Part shown: piece after piece, positions 30,964 to 42,493 of the stretch
Layout: every line of letters starts with the position of its first letter
Position numbering within the stretch: the first letter of the stretch is position 1
NCBI GenBank assembly: GCA_035764725.1
Contig: DASTYT010000142.1
Location: forward strand, 23,975 to 87,974
Direction of reading: 5' to 3'
DNA: 64,000 bases
Source of the DNA: Candidatus Methylomirabilota bacterium
GTDB lineage: Bacteria > Methylomirabilota > Methylomirabilia > Rokubacteriales > CSP1-6
Notes under the pieces: model-generated
Told to the model about the DNA's origin: nothing
Seen by the model: only the letters and a program-made list of their open reading frames with translations
Database searches by the model: none
Position numbers and translations under genes: made by a program

Positions 30964-32051
30964 TGCACGTCGGGCTGGCCGTGATTTTCCAGAATCCCGG
31001 GAAGGCGCGGCCCGACCTCGAGGTGTACCGGCAGGATCTGCGCCTCGCCGATCTCGCCGAGCCGCTGGGCTTCGACTCGGTGTGGGGCGTCGAGCACCAC
31101 TTCACCGACTACACCATGTGCCCGGACGTGCTGCAGTTCCTCGCCTACATGGCCGGCCGTACGCAGCGGATGCAGCTGGGCTCCATGGTCGTCGTGCTCC
31201 CCTGGCACGATCCCCTGCGCGTCGCCGAGGAAGTGTCGATGCTGGACAACCTGACGGGGGGGCGGTTGATCCTAGGGCTCGGGCGCGGTGCGGCGAAGGT
31301 CGAGTTCGACGGCTTCCGCCAGTCCATGGATGAGTCGCGCGGCCGCTTCGTGGAGAGCGCGCAGATGCTCCTGCACGGGCTCGAGACGGGCTGGTGCGAG
31401 CACGACGGGCAGTTCCTGAAGCAGCCGCGCGTGGCCGTCCGGCCCGCGCCCTTCAAGTCGTTCCGCGGCCGCACCTACGCGGCGGCGGTGTCGCCGGAGT
31501 CGTCCCGCATCATGGCCGAGCTCGGCGTGGGCATTCTGATCATTCCCCAGAAGCCCTGGCCCGAGGTGGCCAAGGAGCTGGAGGAATATCGGGCGCTGTA
31601 CCGGAGCGTCAACGGGACGGACGCGCCGCCGCCCATCGCGGCGGGCTGGACGTTCTGCGACGAGAGCGAGGAGCGGGCGCGCGAGTTGGCCGCGCGGTAC
31701 ATCGGCGGCTACTTCCAGAGCGTGCTCGCGCACTACCGCTTCGCCGACGATCACCTCGCGACCACGCGGGGCTACGAGTACTACGGCAAGATGACCGAGA
31801 AGATCCACACCTACGGCCAGGACAAGATTATCGACTTCTTCATGAACCTCCAGGTCTGGGGCACGCCCGAGCAGTGCTACGAGAAGATCCTGGACATCCG
31901 GCGCCGCACCGGGAACACCCACTACGTGGGAATCTTCTCGTACGCGGGCATGCCGGAGGACGAGGCGGAGCGGAACATGCGGCTCTTTGCCAAGCGCGTC
32001 ATGCCCGAGCTGCAGCACCTCGATCAGCCCGCGGCTGTGGTGGCGCGATGA
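30963..32051 (+). CDS. LLM class flavin-dependent oxidoreductase
   Basis: A 362-residue luciferase-like monooxygenase. It starts [16 protein letters not shown] and has FDSVWGVEHHFTDYTM, RTQRMQLGSMVVVLPWHDPL and LTGGRLILGLGRG, all typical of bacterial luciferase-like FMN enzymes. The C-terminal part is WGTPEQCYEKILDIRRRTG. The gene starts in the thiolase stop and ends overlapping the rhodanese start by 4 bases (ATGA). A role in sulfur or organic-acid oxidation is suggested only by that context. Confidence 0.92.
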   Translation: MHVGLAVIFQNPGKARPDLEVYRQDLRLADLAEPLGFDSVWGVEHHFTDYTMCPDVLQFLAYMAGRTQRMQLGSMVVVLPWHDPLRVAEEVSMLDNLTGGRLILGLGRGAAKVEFDGFRQSMDESRGRFVESAQMLLHGLETGWCEHDGQFLKQPRVAVRPAPFKSFRGRTYAAAVSPESSRIMAELGVGILIIPQKPWPEVAKELEEYRALYRSVNGTDAPPPIAAGWTFCDESEERARELAARYIGGYFQSVLAHYRFADDHLATTRGYEYYGKMTEKIHTYGQDKIIDFFMNLQVWGTPEQCYEKILDIRRRTGNTHYVGIFSYAGMPEDEAERNMRLFAKRVMPELQHLDQPAAVVAR

Positions 32052-33643
32052 CCACGATCAGCCCGGCGGACCTCGCGGCCCTCATGGGCGGCGCCACACC
32101 CCACGCGGTGCTCGACGTGCGCGAGCGCGCAGCCTTCGAGCGCGGGCACATCTACTGGAGCACCTCACTGCCGCGGCGCCTGCTCGAGACCCGGCTCCCC
32201 GGGCTCGTCACGGCGAAGGCGACGCCCATCGTCCTCATCGATGAGGATGGCACGGTGGCCGAGCTCGCGCGCCCGACCCTCGCCGCCATGGGCCACAGTG
32301 ACGTGCGCGTCCTGGACGGAGGGCTCGCGGCCTGGCGCGCGGCCGGCCGCCCGCTCGTGCAGGGCCTGAATGTGCCCAGCAAGGTGTTCGGCGAGCGGGC
32401 GCTGCACGAGTGGAAGACGCCCCAGCTGACTTGCCCGGAGCTGGCCGAGCGCATCGCGCGCGGCGACGACATGGTCATCGTGGACTCGCGCACCCCCGAG
32501 GAATATCACCGCGGCTGTATCCCCGGCTCCGTGAGCATGCCGGGCGGCGAGCTGGTGCTGCGCATCGGCGAGCTGGTGAAGCACCCCGACCAGACCATCA
32601 TCGTCCACTGCGGCGGGCGCACGCGCTCTTACATCGGCGCGGAGTCGCTGCGTCGCATGGGGCTGCCGAACCCCATCATCGCGCTCGAGAACGGCACCAT
32701 GGGCTGGCTGCTCGCCGGGCTCGAGCTGGAGCGTGGGGCCGAGCGCTGGGCGCCACCCATCACCGTCAAAGGGCGCGCGGTGGCCGCGGAGGTGGCCAAG
32801 CGCGTCGCGGAGAGCGACGGGCTGCGGGGCATCAACGCCGCCGAGCTCAAGGCGATGCGGGCGCGGCGGGACGCCGAGACCCTCTACGTCTTCGACGTGC
32901 GCACCGCGGAGGAGTACGCGGCGGGCCACGTGGCTGGCGCGGTGTGGGTGCCGGGCGGTCAAGCCGTGCAGGCCATCGACGACTATCTTGCCGTGCGCGG
33001 CGCCCAGATCGTCTTCGTGTGCGACGACGGGAGCCGTGCCGCGCTGACCACCGCCTGGTACAAGCGCCTCGGCTTCCCCCGCATCGCGTATCTCGAGGGC
33101 GGGCTTCCCGCGTGGCAGGCGGCGGGCGGCGCGCTGGAAACCGGGCATCCGGCGCCCGAGCCGTGGGGGCTCGAGACCGCGCGCAAGGCCGTCGCGACGG
33201 TGGCGCCCGACGATCTCGGCGGCGCCGTCGTCGTCAGCGTGGATCCCAGCGACCTCTACGCCAAGGCGCATGTGCCCGGCGCGGTGTGGCTCTGCCGCAG
33301 CCGTCTCGAGCGGATGATCGGCGCCGTCGCGCCCGACAAGGCTCAGGCGCTGGTCATCACGTGCGCGGACGGCGTGCAGTCCACCTACGCGGCGGTCGCC
33401 CTCGCGCGCCTGGGCTACGGCAAGGCGTGCGTCCTCGCGGGCGGCGTGCGGGCGTGGCAGGCGGCGGGGCGTCCCATCGAGACCGGCCCTACACGGCTCG
33501 CCGACGAGACCGACGACGTGGTGCAGAAGCCCTACGAGCGCGGGCGCGCGGCGATGGAGGCATATCTCCGATGGGAAGAGGCGCTCGATCACGAGGGCCG
33601 GAGCCCGCACACCCTTCTCCCCGGCACGCCGGCGACCCGATGA
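32048..33643 (+). CDS. Four-domain rhodanese-like sulfurtransferase
   Basis: A 531-residue protein with four rhodanese domains, about residues 1-105, 125-235, 260-365 and 380-480. Catalytic Cys are Cys188 (IIVHCGGRTRSY), Cys325 (IVFVCDDGSRAA) and Cys439 (LVITCADGVQST). In domain 1 the position is Asp65-Glu66 (IVLIDEDGTV), so it should be inactive. Each domain has the end motif xLxGGLxAW. No signal peptide. It would move persulfide sulfur between sites or act as a sulfur relay. Overlaps at both ends by ATGA. Confidence 0.9.
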   Translation: MTTISPADLAALMGGATPHAVLDVRERAAFERGHIYWSTSLPRRLLETRLPGLVTAKATPIVLIDEDGTVAELARPTLAAMGHSDVRVLDGGLAAWRAAGRPLVQGLNVPSKVFGERALHEWKTPQLTCPELAERIARGDDMVIVDSRTPEEYHRGCIPGSVSMPGGELVLRIGELVKHPDQTIIVHCGGRTRSYIGAESLRRMGLPNPIIALENGTMGWLLAGLELERGAERWAPPITVKGRAVAAEVAKRVAESDGLRGINAAELKAMRARRDAETLYVFDVRTAEEYAAGHVAGAVWVPGGQAVQAIDDYLAVRGAQIVFVCDDGSRAALTTAWYKRLGFPRIAYLEGGLPAWQAAGGALETGHPAPEPWGLETARKAVATVAPDDLGGAVVVSVDPSDLYAKAHVPGAVWLCRSRLERMIGAVAPDKAQALVITCADGVQSTYAAVALARLGYGKACVLAGGVRAWQAAGRPIETGPTRLADETDDVVQKPYERGRAAMEAYLRWEEALDHEGRSPHTLLPGTPATR

Positions 33644-34488
33644 GCCCGGAGGCGTTTCCCCTCACCGTCAGCACGGAGTGGCTGGCCGCGCATCTCAGTG
33701 ACCCCGACCTGCGCGTGATCGACGCCACCAACTATCTGCCGCATCTCAAGCGCGACGCCCACGCCGAGCACCGCCAGGCGCACATCCCGGGGGCGGTCTT
33801 CTTCGCCATCGACGAGATCGCGGACACGTCCTCGCCGCTACCGCACATGCTGCCCGCGCCGGAAGCCTTCGCGAAGGCGGTGGGCGCGCTGGGCATCGGG
33901 GCGGGCGACCGCGTCATCGCCTACGGCGCCAAGGCGATGATCGCCTCGGCCCGCGCGTGGTGGATGTTCCGCGTGTTCGGCCACGATCGTGTGGCCGTGC
34001 TCGACGGCGGCCTCGCCAAGTGGCGCGCGGAGGGCCGGCCCGTCGAGGCAGGCGAGAAGGCGCCGCCGCCCCGGCGCTTCACCGCGTCCTTCCGTCCTGA
34101 GCTGGTGCGCGATCTCGGCCAGGTCCGCGCCAACGTCCAGAGTGGGCGCGAGCAGCTGGTGGACGCGCGCTCCGCCGGGCGCTTCGCCGGCACCGAGCCC
34201 GAGCCGCGCGCGGGGCTGCGCGGCGGCCACATCCCCGGCAGCAAGAACCTGCCCTACAACCAGCTCTTCGCTCCCGACGACACGCTCCTGCCGCCGCCGA
34301 TGCTGCGGAAGGCCTTCGGCGACACGGGACTCTCCCTCGGGGAGCCGATCACCGCGACCTGCGGCTCCGGAGTCAGCGCGTGCGTGCTCGCGCTCGGACT
34401 GGCCGCCCTCGGCCGGCGCGACGTCGCGATCTACGACGGCTCGTGGTCGGAGTGGGGCGCGCGGGCCGACATGCCCGTCACGACCTGA
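33640..34488 (+). CDS. sseA: Thiosulfate / 3-mercaptopyruvate sulfurtransferase
   Basis: Two-domain rhodanese of 282 residues. The active loop is Cys241-GSGVSA, the CGSGVxA form usual for 3-mercaptopyruvate sulfurtransferases. The first domain is inactive (IAYGAKAMIAS at the loop position). Other conserved stretches are VIDATNYLP, AHIPGAVFFAIDEIAD and GGHIPGSKNLPYNQLF. It is the last gene of the thiolase-LLM-rhodanese operon and converges with the malic enzyme gene 7 bases away. Confidence 0.9.
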   Translation: MSPEAFPLTVSTEWLAAHLSDPDLRVIDATNYLPHLKRDAHAEHRQAHIPGAVFFAIDEIADTSSPLPHMLPAPEAFAKAVGALGIGAGDRVIAYGAKAMIASARAWWMFRVFGHDRVAVLDGGLAKWRAEGRPVEAGEKAPPPRRFTASFRPELVRDLGQVRANVQSGREQLVDARSAGRFAGTEPEPRAGLRGGHIPGSKNLPYNQLFAPDDTLLPPPMLRKAFGDTGLSLGEPITATCGSGVSACVLALGLAALGRRDVAIYDGSWSEWGARADMPVTT

Positions 34489-34495
34489 GCCGGTC

Positions 34496-36160
34496 CTAGT
34501 AGTCCGGATCCCACCGCATCGCCGCGACGGCTTCGGTGATGGCGCCGTCTGGAAGGTCGCGCCCGACGCCGGCGTCGCGAGCCTCGCGCACCACCGCCTC
34601 CGCGATGCGGGACGACACCTCGCGCAGCGCCCCGATGGGCGGATAGAGGCTGCCTGCCTTCACATCCTCTGGACTCACTTGCCCGGCGAGCGCCTCCGCG
34701 GAGACCCGGCACATTCCGTCCGTCACCTCCCGCGCCTCGGCGACAAGGGCGCCGAGCCCGAGGCCGGGAAAGATGAAGGCGTTGTTGCACTGGCCGATGC
34801 GTACGTGGCGCCCCGCATACCGCACCGGCTCGAACGGGCTCCCCGTGGCCACGAAGGCACGGCCATCGGTCCAGCCCAGAAGGTCGTCCGGCGTCGCCTC
34901 CGCCTGGCTGGTGGGGTTCGAGAGCGGCAGGATGAGCGGGCGCTTGACCACCGCCGCCATCGCGCGCACGGCCCCCTCGGTGAGCGCGCCGGGCTGCCCA
35001 CAAACACCGATGAGGACGGTGGGGGCCAGACTTCGGACCACCGCCTCCAGATCGCGCGCGCCGTCCACCCCGCATGCGCGGGCCATGTCGCGGGGCCACG
35101 CGAAGCGCCGTTGGGAAGCGTCCAGCCCTGGCGTGTCACGCAGGAGGAAGCCGTCGACCTCCACGAGGCCGACGGCACGGTCGAGCTCGGCGCCGCTCGC
35201 CCCGGCGCGGGCGACCGCGTCCCGGATTTGACGCGCGATGCCGATTCCCGCCGCACCGCCGCCCACGATCACCGCGCGCTGCTCGCGCAAGGGCGTGCCG
35301 GTGAGCCGGCCGGCCGCCAGGATGCCAGCGAGGACGCATGCTCCCGTGCCCTGGACGTCATCGTTGAACGAGGGCAGCGCCCGCCGGTAGCGGTCCAGGA
35401 GGTTCAGCGCGTTCTGCTTCTTGAAGTCCTCCCACTGGAGCACGGCCCGCGGGAAGCGTCGCCGCGTCGCCGTCACGAACTCGTCCACCAGCGCCTCGTA
35501 CGCGGCGCCGCGCAGCCGGGGCTGCCGGAAGCCCAGGTAGAGATCGTCCGTCAGGAGAGCCGCATTGTCCGTCCCCACGTCGAGGCTCACCGGCAGGGTG
35601 AGCCTGGGATCGATGCCCGCCGCGGCGGTATAGATGGTGAGCTTGCCCACCGGAATGCCCATGCCGCCTGCGCCCTGGTCCCCCAGCCCGAGGATGCGCT
35701 CGTTGTCGGTGACCACGACGAGGCGCACGTCGTCCTGCGGCACGTTGCCGAGGATGGCGTGGATGCGCCCGCGGTGCTCCGGCGTGATCCAGAGCCCTCG
35801 CGCCCGCCGGAAGATGTGGCTGAACTCCTGGCATGCGAGGCCCACCGTGGGGGTGTAGACGATGGGCAACAGCTCCTCGAGGTGATCGCCGAGGACGCGG
35901 TAGAACAGGCGCTCGTTGCGGTCGTGCAGCGCCGCGAGGCCGATGTGCCGCTCGAGCGCGTCGGACTTGCGCGTGATGTGGGCGAAGGCGCGGCGCGCTT
36001 GCTGCTCCATGGTGCTCACCGCGGCCGGGAGGAGGCCTTCCAAGCCCAGGGCGGCGCGCTCCGTGGGCGTGAATGCGGTGCTCTTGTTGCGTAGCGGGTC
36101 GCTGAGAAGCTGCGCTCCCCGCGTCGGGGAGTCAGGCGCGCCGGGAGCTCGGGACGACAT
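34496..36160 (-). CDS. maeA: NAD-dependent malic enzyme
   Basis: Decarboxylating malate dehydrogenase of 554 residues, the large (eukaryote/MaeA-like) type. Signature motifs are LLPIVYTPTVGLACQEFS (catalytic Tyr), GGMGIPVGKLTIYTAAAGI (Lys), LQWEDFKKQNALNLLDRYR and FNDDVQGTGACVLAG (metal-binding Asp). The dinucleotide loop is VIVGGGAAGIGIARQ. Its product pyruvate is the substrate of the PFOR encoded upstream. It overlaps the DHOD-like gene by 29 bases and is probably transcribed from the nifJ side. Confidence 0.94.
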   Translation of the reverse strand: MSSRAPGAPDSPTRGAQLLSDPLRNKSTAFTPTERAALGLEGLLPAAVSTMEQQARRAFAHITRKSDALERHIGLAALHDRNERLFYRVLGDHLEELLPIVYTPTVGLACQEFSHIFRRARGLWITPEHRGRIHAILGNVPQDDVRLVVVTDNERILGLGDQGAGGMGIPVGKLTIYTAAAGIDPRLTLPVSLDVGTDNAALLTDDLYLGFRQPRLRGAAYEALVDEFVTATRRRFPRAVLQWEDFKKQNALNLLDRYRRALPSFNDDVQGTGACVLAGILAAGRLTGTPLREQRAVIVGGGAAGIGIARQIRDAVARAGASGAELDRAVGLVEVDGFLLRDTPGLDASQRRFAWPRDMARACGVDGARDLEAVVRSLAPTVLIGVCGQPGALTEGAVRAMAAVVKRPLILPLSNPTSQAEATPDDLLGWTDGRAFVATGSPFEPVRYAGRHVRIGQCNNAFIFPGLGLGALVAEAREVTDGMCRVSAEALAGQVSPEDVKAGSLYPPIGALREVSSRIAEAVVREARDAGVGRDLPDGAITEAVAAMRWDPDY

Positions 36161-37137
36161 AGGAGCTCAGCACCCGCAGGTAGTTCGCCCGCTCGAAGGC
36201 CCCCGGATCGCGCACCGAGCGGTGGCTCATGCTGCCCTGCATCTGCCGGATGGACTCGTACTCGTGCGCCTCCATCCACGCGAGCACGTCGGCGCGTACG
36301 CGGGCCAGGTGGCTCACCCCCTCCTCGAGCAGCGCGGAGGTCATCATCGCCACGCGGGCGCCTGCCATCATAGCCTTGAGCACGTCCGTCGCAGTGTGGA
36401 CGCCGCCGGTGATGGCAAGGTCGGCCCGGATGCGGCCATACAGCACCGCCACCCAGTGCAGGCGCAGGAGCAGCTCCCAGGAGTGGCTGAGCGTGAGGGT
36501 CGGGATCACCTCGAGCCGTTCAAGGTCGAAGTCGGGCTGGTAGAAACGGTTGAACAGGACGAGGGCATCCAGCCCCGCCCCGTCGAGCCGCCGCGCGAAG
36601 TGGGCAGCGGCGGTGAAGGCGTGCCCGAGCTTCATGGCGACGGGAATGCGGACGCTCGCCTTCACCTCGCGCGCCAGCTCGAGGTACTGGAGCTCGATCT
36701 CGGCCGCGGTACGGTCGAGATCCGTGGCCATGAAGTACACGTTCAGCTCGAGGGCGTCGGCACCCGCTTGCTCCATGAGGCGCGCGTGGCGGACCCAGCC
36801 ACCGGAAGAGACGCCGTTGAGGCTGGCGATGACTGGGATGCCGACAGCTGCCTTCGCACGGCGCAAGTGCTCGAGGTACGCCTCCGGGCCGATGTGGTAG
36901 CCGCCGAGATCCGGGAAGTAAGAAGCGGCCTCCGAATGGCTCTCGGCGGTGTGGCTCAGGTGATGGTCGAGGTGCTGGCTCTCGAGCTCAATCTGCTCCT
37001 CGAACAGCGAGGGCAACACGACCGCCGCCGCGCCCGCGTCCTCCATGCGGCGGATCTCGTCGAGCCGCCCGGTGAGGGGCGACGACGACGCGACCAGCGG
37101 GCTCGTCAGAGTCAGACCGAGGTAGCGCACGGATAGG

Positions 37138-37145
<8 letters not shown>
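36132..37145 (-). CDS. Dihydroorotate dehydrogenase-like FMN protein
   Basis: A 337-residue TIM-barrel protein of the dihydroorotate dehydrogenase-like family usually found next to nifJ. It starts MLDLSVRYLGLTLTSPLVAS and has GIPVIASLNGVSSGGWVRHA, GADALELNVYFM, IPVAMKLGHAFT and LAITGGVHTATDVLKAMMAG (phosphate-binding part). The Lys of KLGHAF and the Asn of LNVY contact FMN. True DHOD activity is unproven for this subgroup; a role with PFOR electron flow is more likely from context. It overlaps nifJ by 8 bases and malic enzyme by 29. Confidence 0.9.
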
Positions 37146-40743
<3,598 letters not shown>

Positions 40744-40772
40744 GCGCCGCATCACCCCCGTGAGAACGAAGG

Positions 40773-40788
40773 TGCAAGGGGGCTGCCA
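40773..40788 (-). promoter_or_regulatory. Candidate sigma-54 promoter of the nifJ operon
   Basis: On the minus strand TGGCAGCCCCCTTGCA matches TGGCAC-N5-TTGCW at 10 of 11 positions (Cys-position C replaced by G at the end of the -24 box). GG (40786-40787 complement) and GC (40774-40775 complement) are exactly 10 bases apart. Transcription should start near 40762, about 20 bases before the ATG. In Klebsiella, nifJ is a known RpoN/NifA target, which is a useful precedent. No exact TGT-N10-ACA NifA site was found by eye. Confidence 0.6.
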
Positions 40789-41007
40789 TGCCGGGCTCCG
40801 GTCCGGCGAGGGCGGAATGGCGCGTCGATGTCACGACTTGGCCAGCATGACGATAGCCCTGAGCTCATGGGGCCCAGGCTCGGGGTGAGGCACGCTCGCC
40901 CCTCCCTGGGCGCCGGCGCCTCACCGTAGCTGGCCTCATCGTGCGCGTCGACGGGAATTCGCTCGCTGATTCCTCGCCTTGGCGGGGAGCCCCCGGGACA
41001 TGGGGCG
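40789..41007. other. Intergenic region between divergent sigma-54 promoters
   Basis: This is the core of a 339-base gap without a gene (40744-41082). I see no ORF with coding character. It holds two interleaved inverted repeats: GCCCAGG (40872-40878) with CCTGGGC (40905-40911), and GGTGAGGC (40884-40891) with GCCTCACC (40918-40925). Their centre lies just over 100 bases from both -24 boxes, the usual distance for an enhancer-binding protein site. Repeats of this length are expected by chance in GC-rich DNA, so this is weak evidence. The topology could also form an RNA pseudoknot if transcribed. Confidence 0.35.
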
Positions 41008-41023
41008 TGGCACCTCACTTGCT
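41008..41023 (+). promoter_or_regulatory. Sigma-54 promoter of the citrate synthase gene
   Basis: TGGCACCTCACTTGCT matches TGGCAC-N5-TTGCW at all 11 positions, with GG (41009-41010) and GC (41021-41022) 10 bases apart. The predicted start is near 41034, leaving a 49-base leader to the ATG at 41083. This is the best sigma-54 match in the window. No competing sigma-70 promoter is evident. Confidence 0.72.
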
Positions 41024-41082
41024 GGATGCGCGGTCAGGGAACCGGAGGGTGCACGAGCGGATCAACCGAAGGAGGACGCGCC

Positions 41083-42393
41083 ATGCCGACTGAAACGCTC
41101 ACCATCGTCGATAACCGGAACGGGAAGTCTTACGAGATCCCCATTCGCGCGGGCGCGATACGGGCCATGGATCTGCGTCAGATCCGCACGGGACCGGAGG
41201 ACTTCGGGCTCCTGTCCTACGATCCCGCCTTCACGAACACGGCCTCGACGATCAGCCGCATCACCGAAATCGACGGCGATCGGGGGATCCTGCGCTATCG
41301 CGGCTACCCGATCGAGGAGCTCGCCGAGCGCTCGAGCTATCTCGAGACGGCGTATCTCCTGCTCCACGGCGAGCTGCCGACCGTCGAGGCGCTGGACGCC
41401 TGGGTGTACGAGATCACCCATCACACGTGGGTCCACGAGAACCTGAAGAAGTTCATGGATGGTTTCCACCACGACGCACACCCGATGGGCATGCTGGTCT
41501 CGGCGGTCGCAGCGCTGTCCACGTTCTACCCGGAGGCCAAGGACGGCGTGGATCCGGCGACCCGGCACCTGCAGATCGTCCGGCTCATCGCCAAGATCCC
41601 GACGCTGGCCGCCTTCGCCTATCGCCACAGCCTCGGGATGCCGTACGCCTATCCCGATAACGCGCTGAACTATACCGGGAACTTCCTCAACATGCTGTTC
41701 AAGACCACCGAAGTGCGCTACGAGCCCAATCCAGTGCTCGAGCGCGCCCTCGAAGTGCTGTTCATTCTCCACGCCGACCACGAGCAGAACTGCTCGACCA
41801 ACGCGGTGCGCAGCGTGGGCTCCTCGCACGTGGATCCCTACTCCGCGGTCGCGGGGGGCGTCGCCGCCCTGTACGGGCCGCTCCACGGCGGCGCCAACGA
41901 GGCGGTGCTCCGCATGCTCCGCGAGATCGGCACCACCGCCCGGATCCCCGAGTTCATCCGCGACGTCAAGGCCGGCAAGGCTAAGCTCATGGGCTTCGGC
42001 CACCGCGTGTACAAGAACTACGATCCGCGCGCCACCATCATCAAGCGCATGGCCGACGAGGTGTTCGGAGTGACGCGGCCGAGCCCGCTCCTGCCGGTGG
42101 CGCTTGAGCTCGAGCGGATCGCCCTCCAGGACGAATATTTCGTCACCCGCAAGCTCTATCCGAACGTGGACTTCTACTCGGGGCTGATCTACCAGGCGAT
42201 GGGATTTCCGGTGGAGATGTTCCCCGTGCTCTTCGCCATCCCGCGGATGAGCGGGTGGCTCGCCCAGTGGCAAGAGATGCGCAACGATCCGGAGCAGAAG
42301 ATCGCGCGGCCACGTCAGCTCTACCAGGGCGCAGCGAAGCGGGCCTACGTGGAGATAGAGGGGCGCACGCCGGCGCCCCGGCCGGGCGGATGA
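41083..42393 (+). CDS. gltA: Citrate synthase
   Basis: Type II-like citrate synthase of 436 residues that condenses oxaloacetate with acetyl-CoA. Catalytic residues are seen in LFILHADHEQNCSTN (His), GPLHGGANEAVLRML (His) and NVDFYSGLIYQAMG (Asp). FGHRVYKNYDPRA is the conserved CoA/oxaloacetate loop. ATG 41083 follows GGAGGAC at a good distance. It is monocistronic by appearance, being followed by a convergent acyl-CoA ligase after 100 bases. The divergent PFOR produces its substrate. Confidence 0.96.
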   Translation: MPTETLTIVDNRNGKSYEIPIRAGAIRAMDLRQIRTGPEDFGLLSYDPAFTNTASTISRITEIDGDRGILRYRGYPIEELAERSSYLETAYLLLHGELPTVEALDAWVYEITHHTWVHENLKKFMDGFHHDAHPMGMLVSAVAALSTFYPEAKDGVDPATRHLQIVRLIAKIPTLAAFAYRHSLGMPYAYPDNALNYTGNFLNMLFKTTEVRYEPNPVLERALEVLFILHADHEQNCSTNAVRSVGSSHVDPYSAVAGGVAALYGPLHGGANEAVLRMLREIGTTARIPEFIRDVKAGKAKLMGFGHRVYKNYDPRATIIKRMADEVFGVTRPSPLLPVALELERIALQDEYFVTRKLYPNVDFYSGLIYQAMGFPVEMFPVLFAIPRMSGWLAQWQEMRNDPEQKIARPRQLYQGAAKRAYVEIEGRTPAPRPGG

Positions 42394-42493
42394 CGCCCGG
42401 CCTGAACTTCGCGGCGGTCCACGACGCAATTACGGGGAGGTGATGCGGGCCTGCGACTGACGGGCTGGGTTCGACGTAGCGGGGCGGCTGCGG

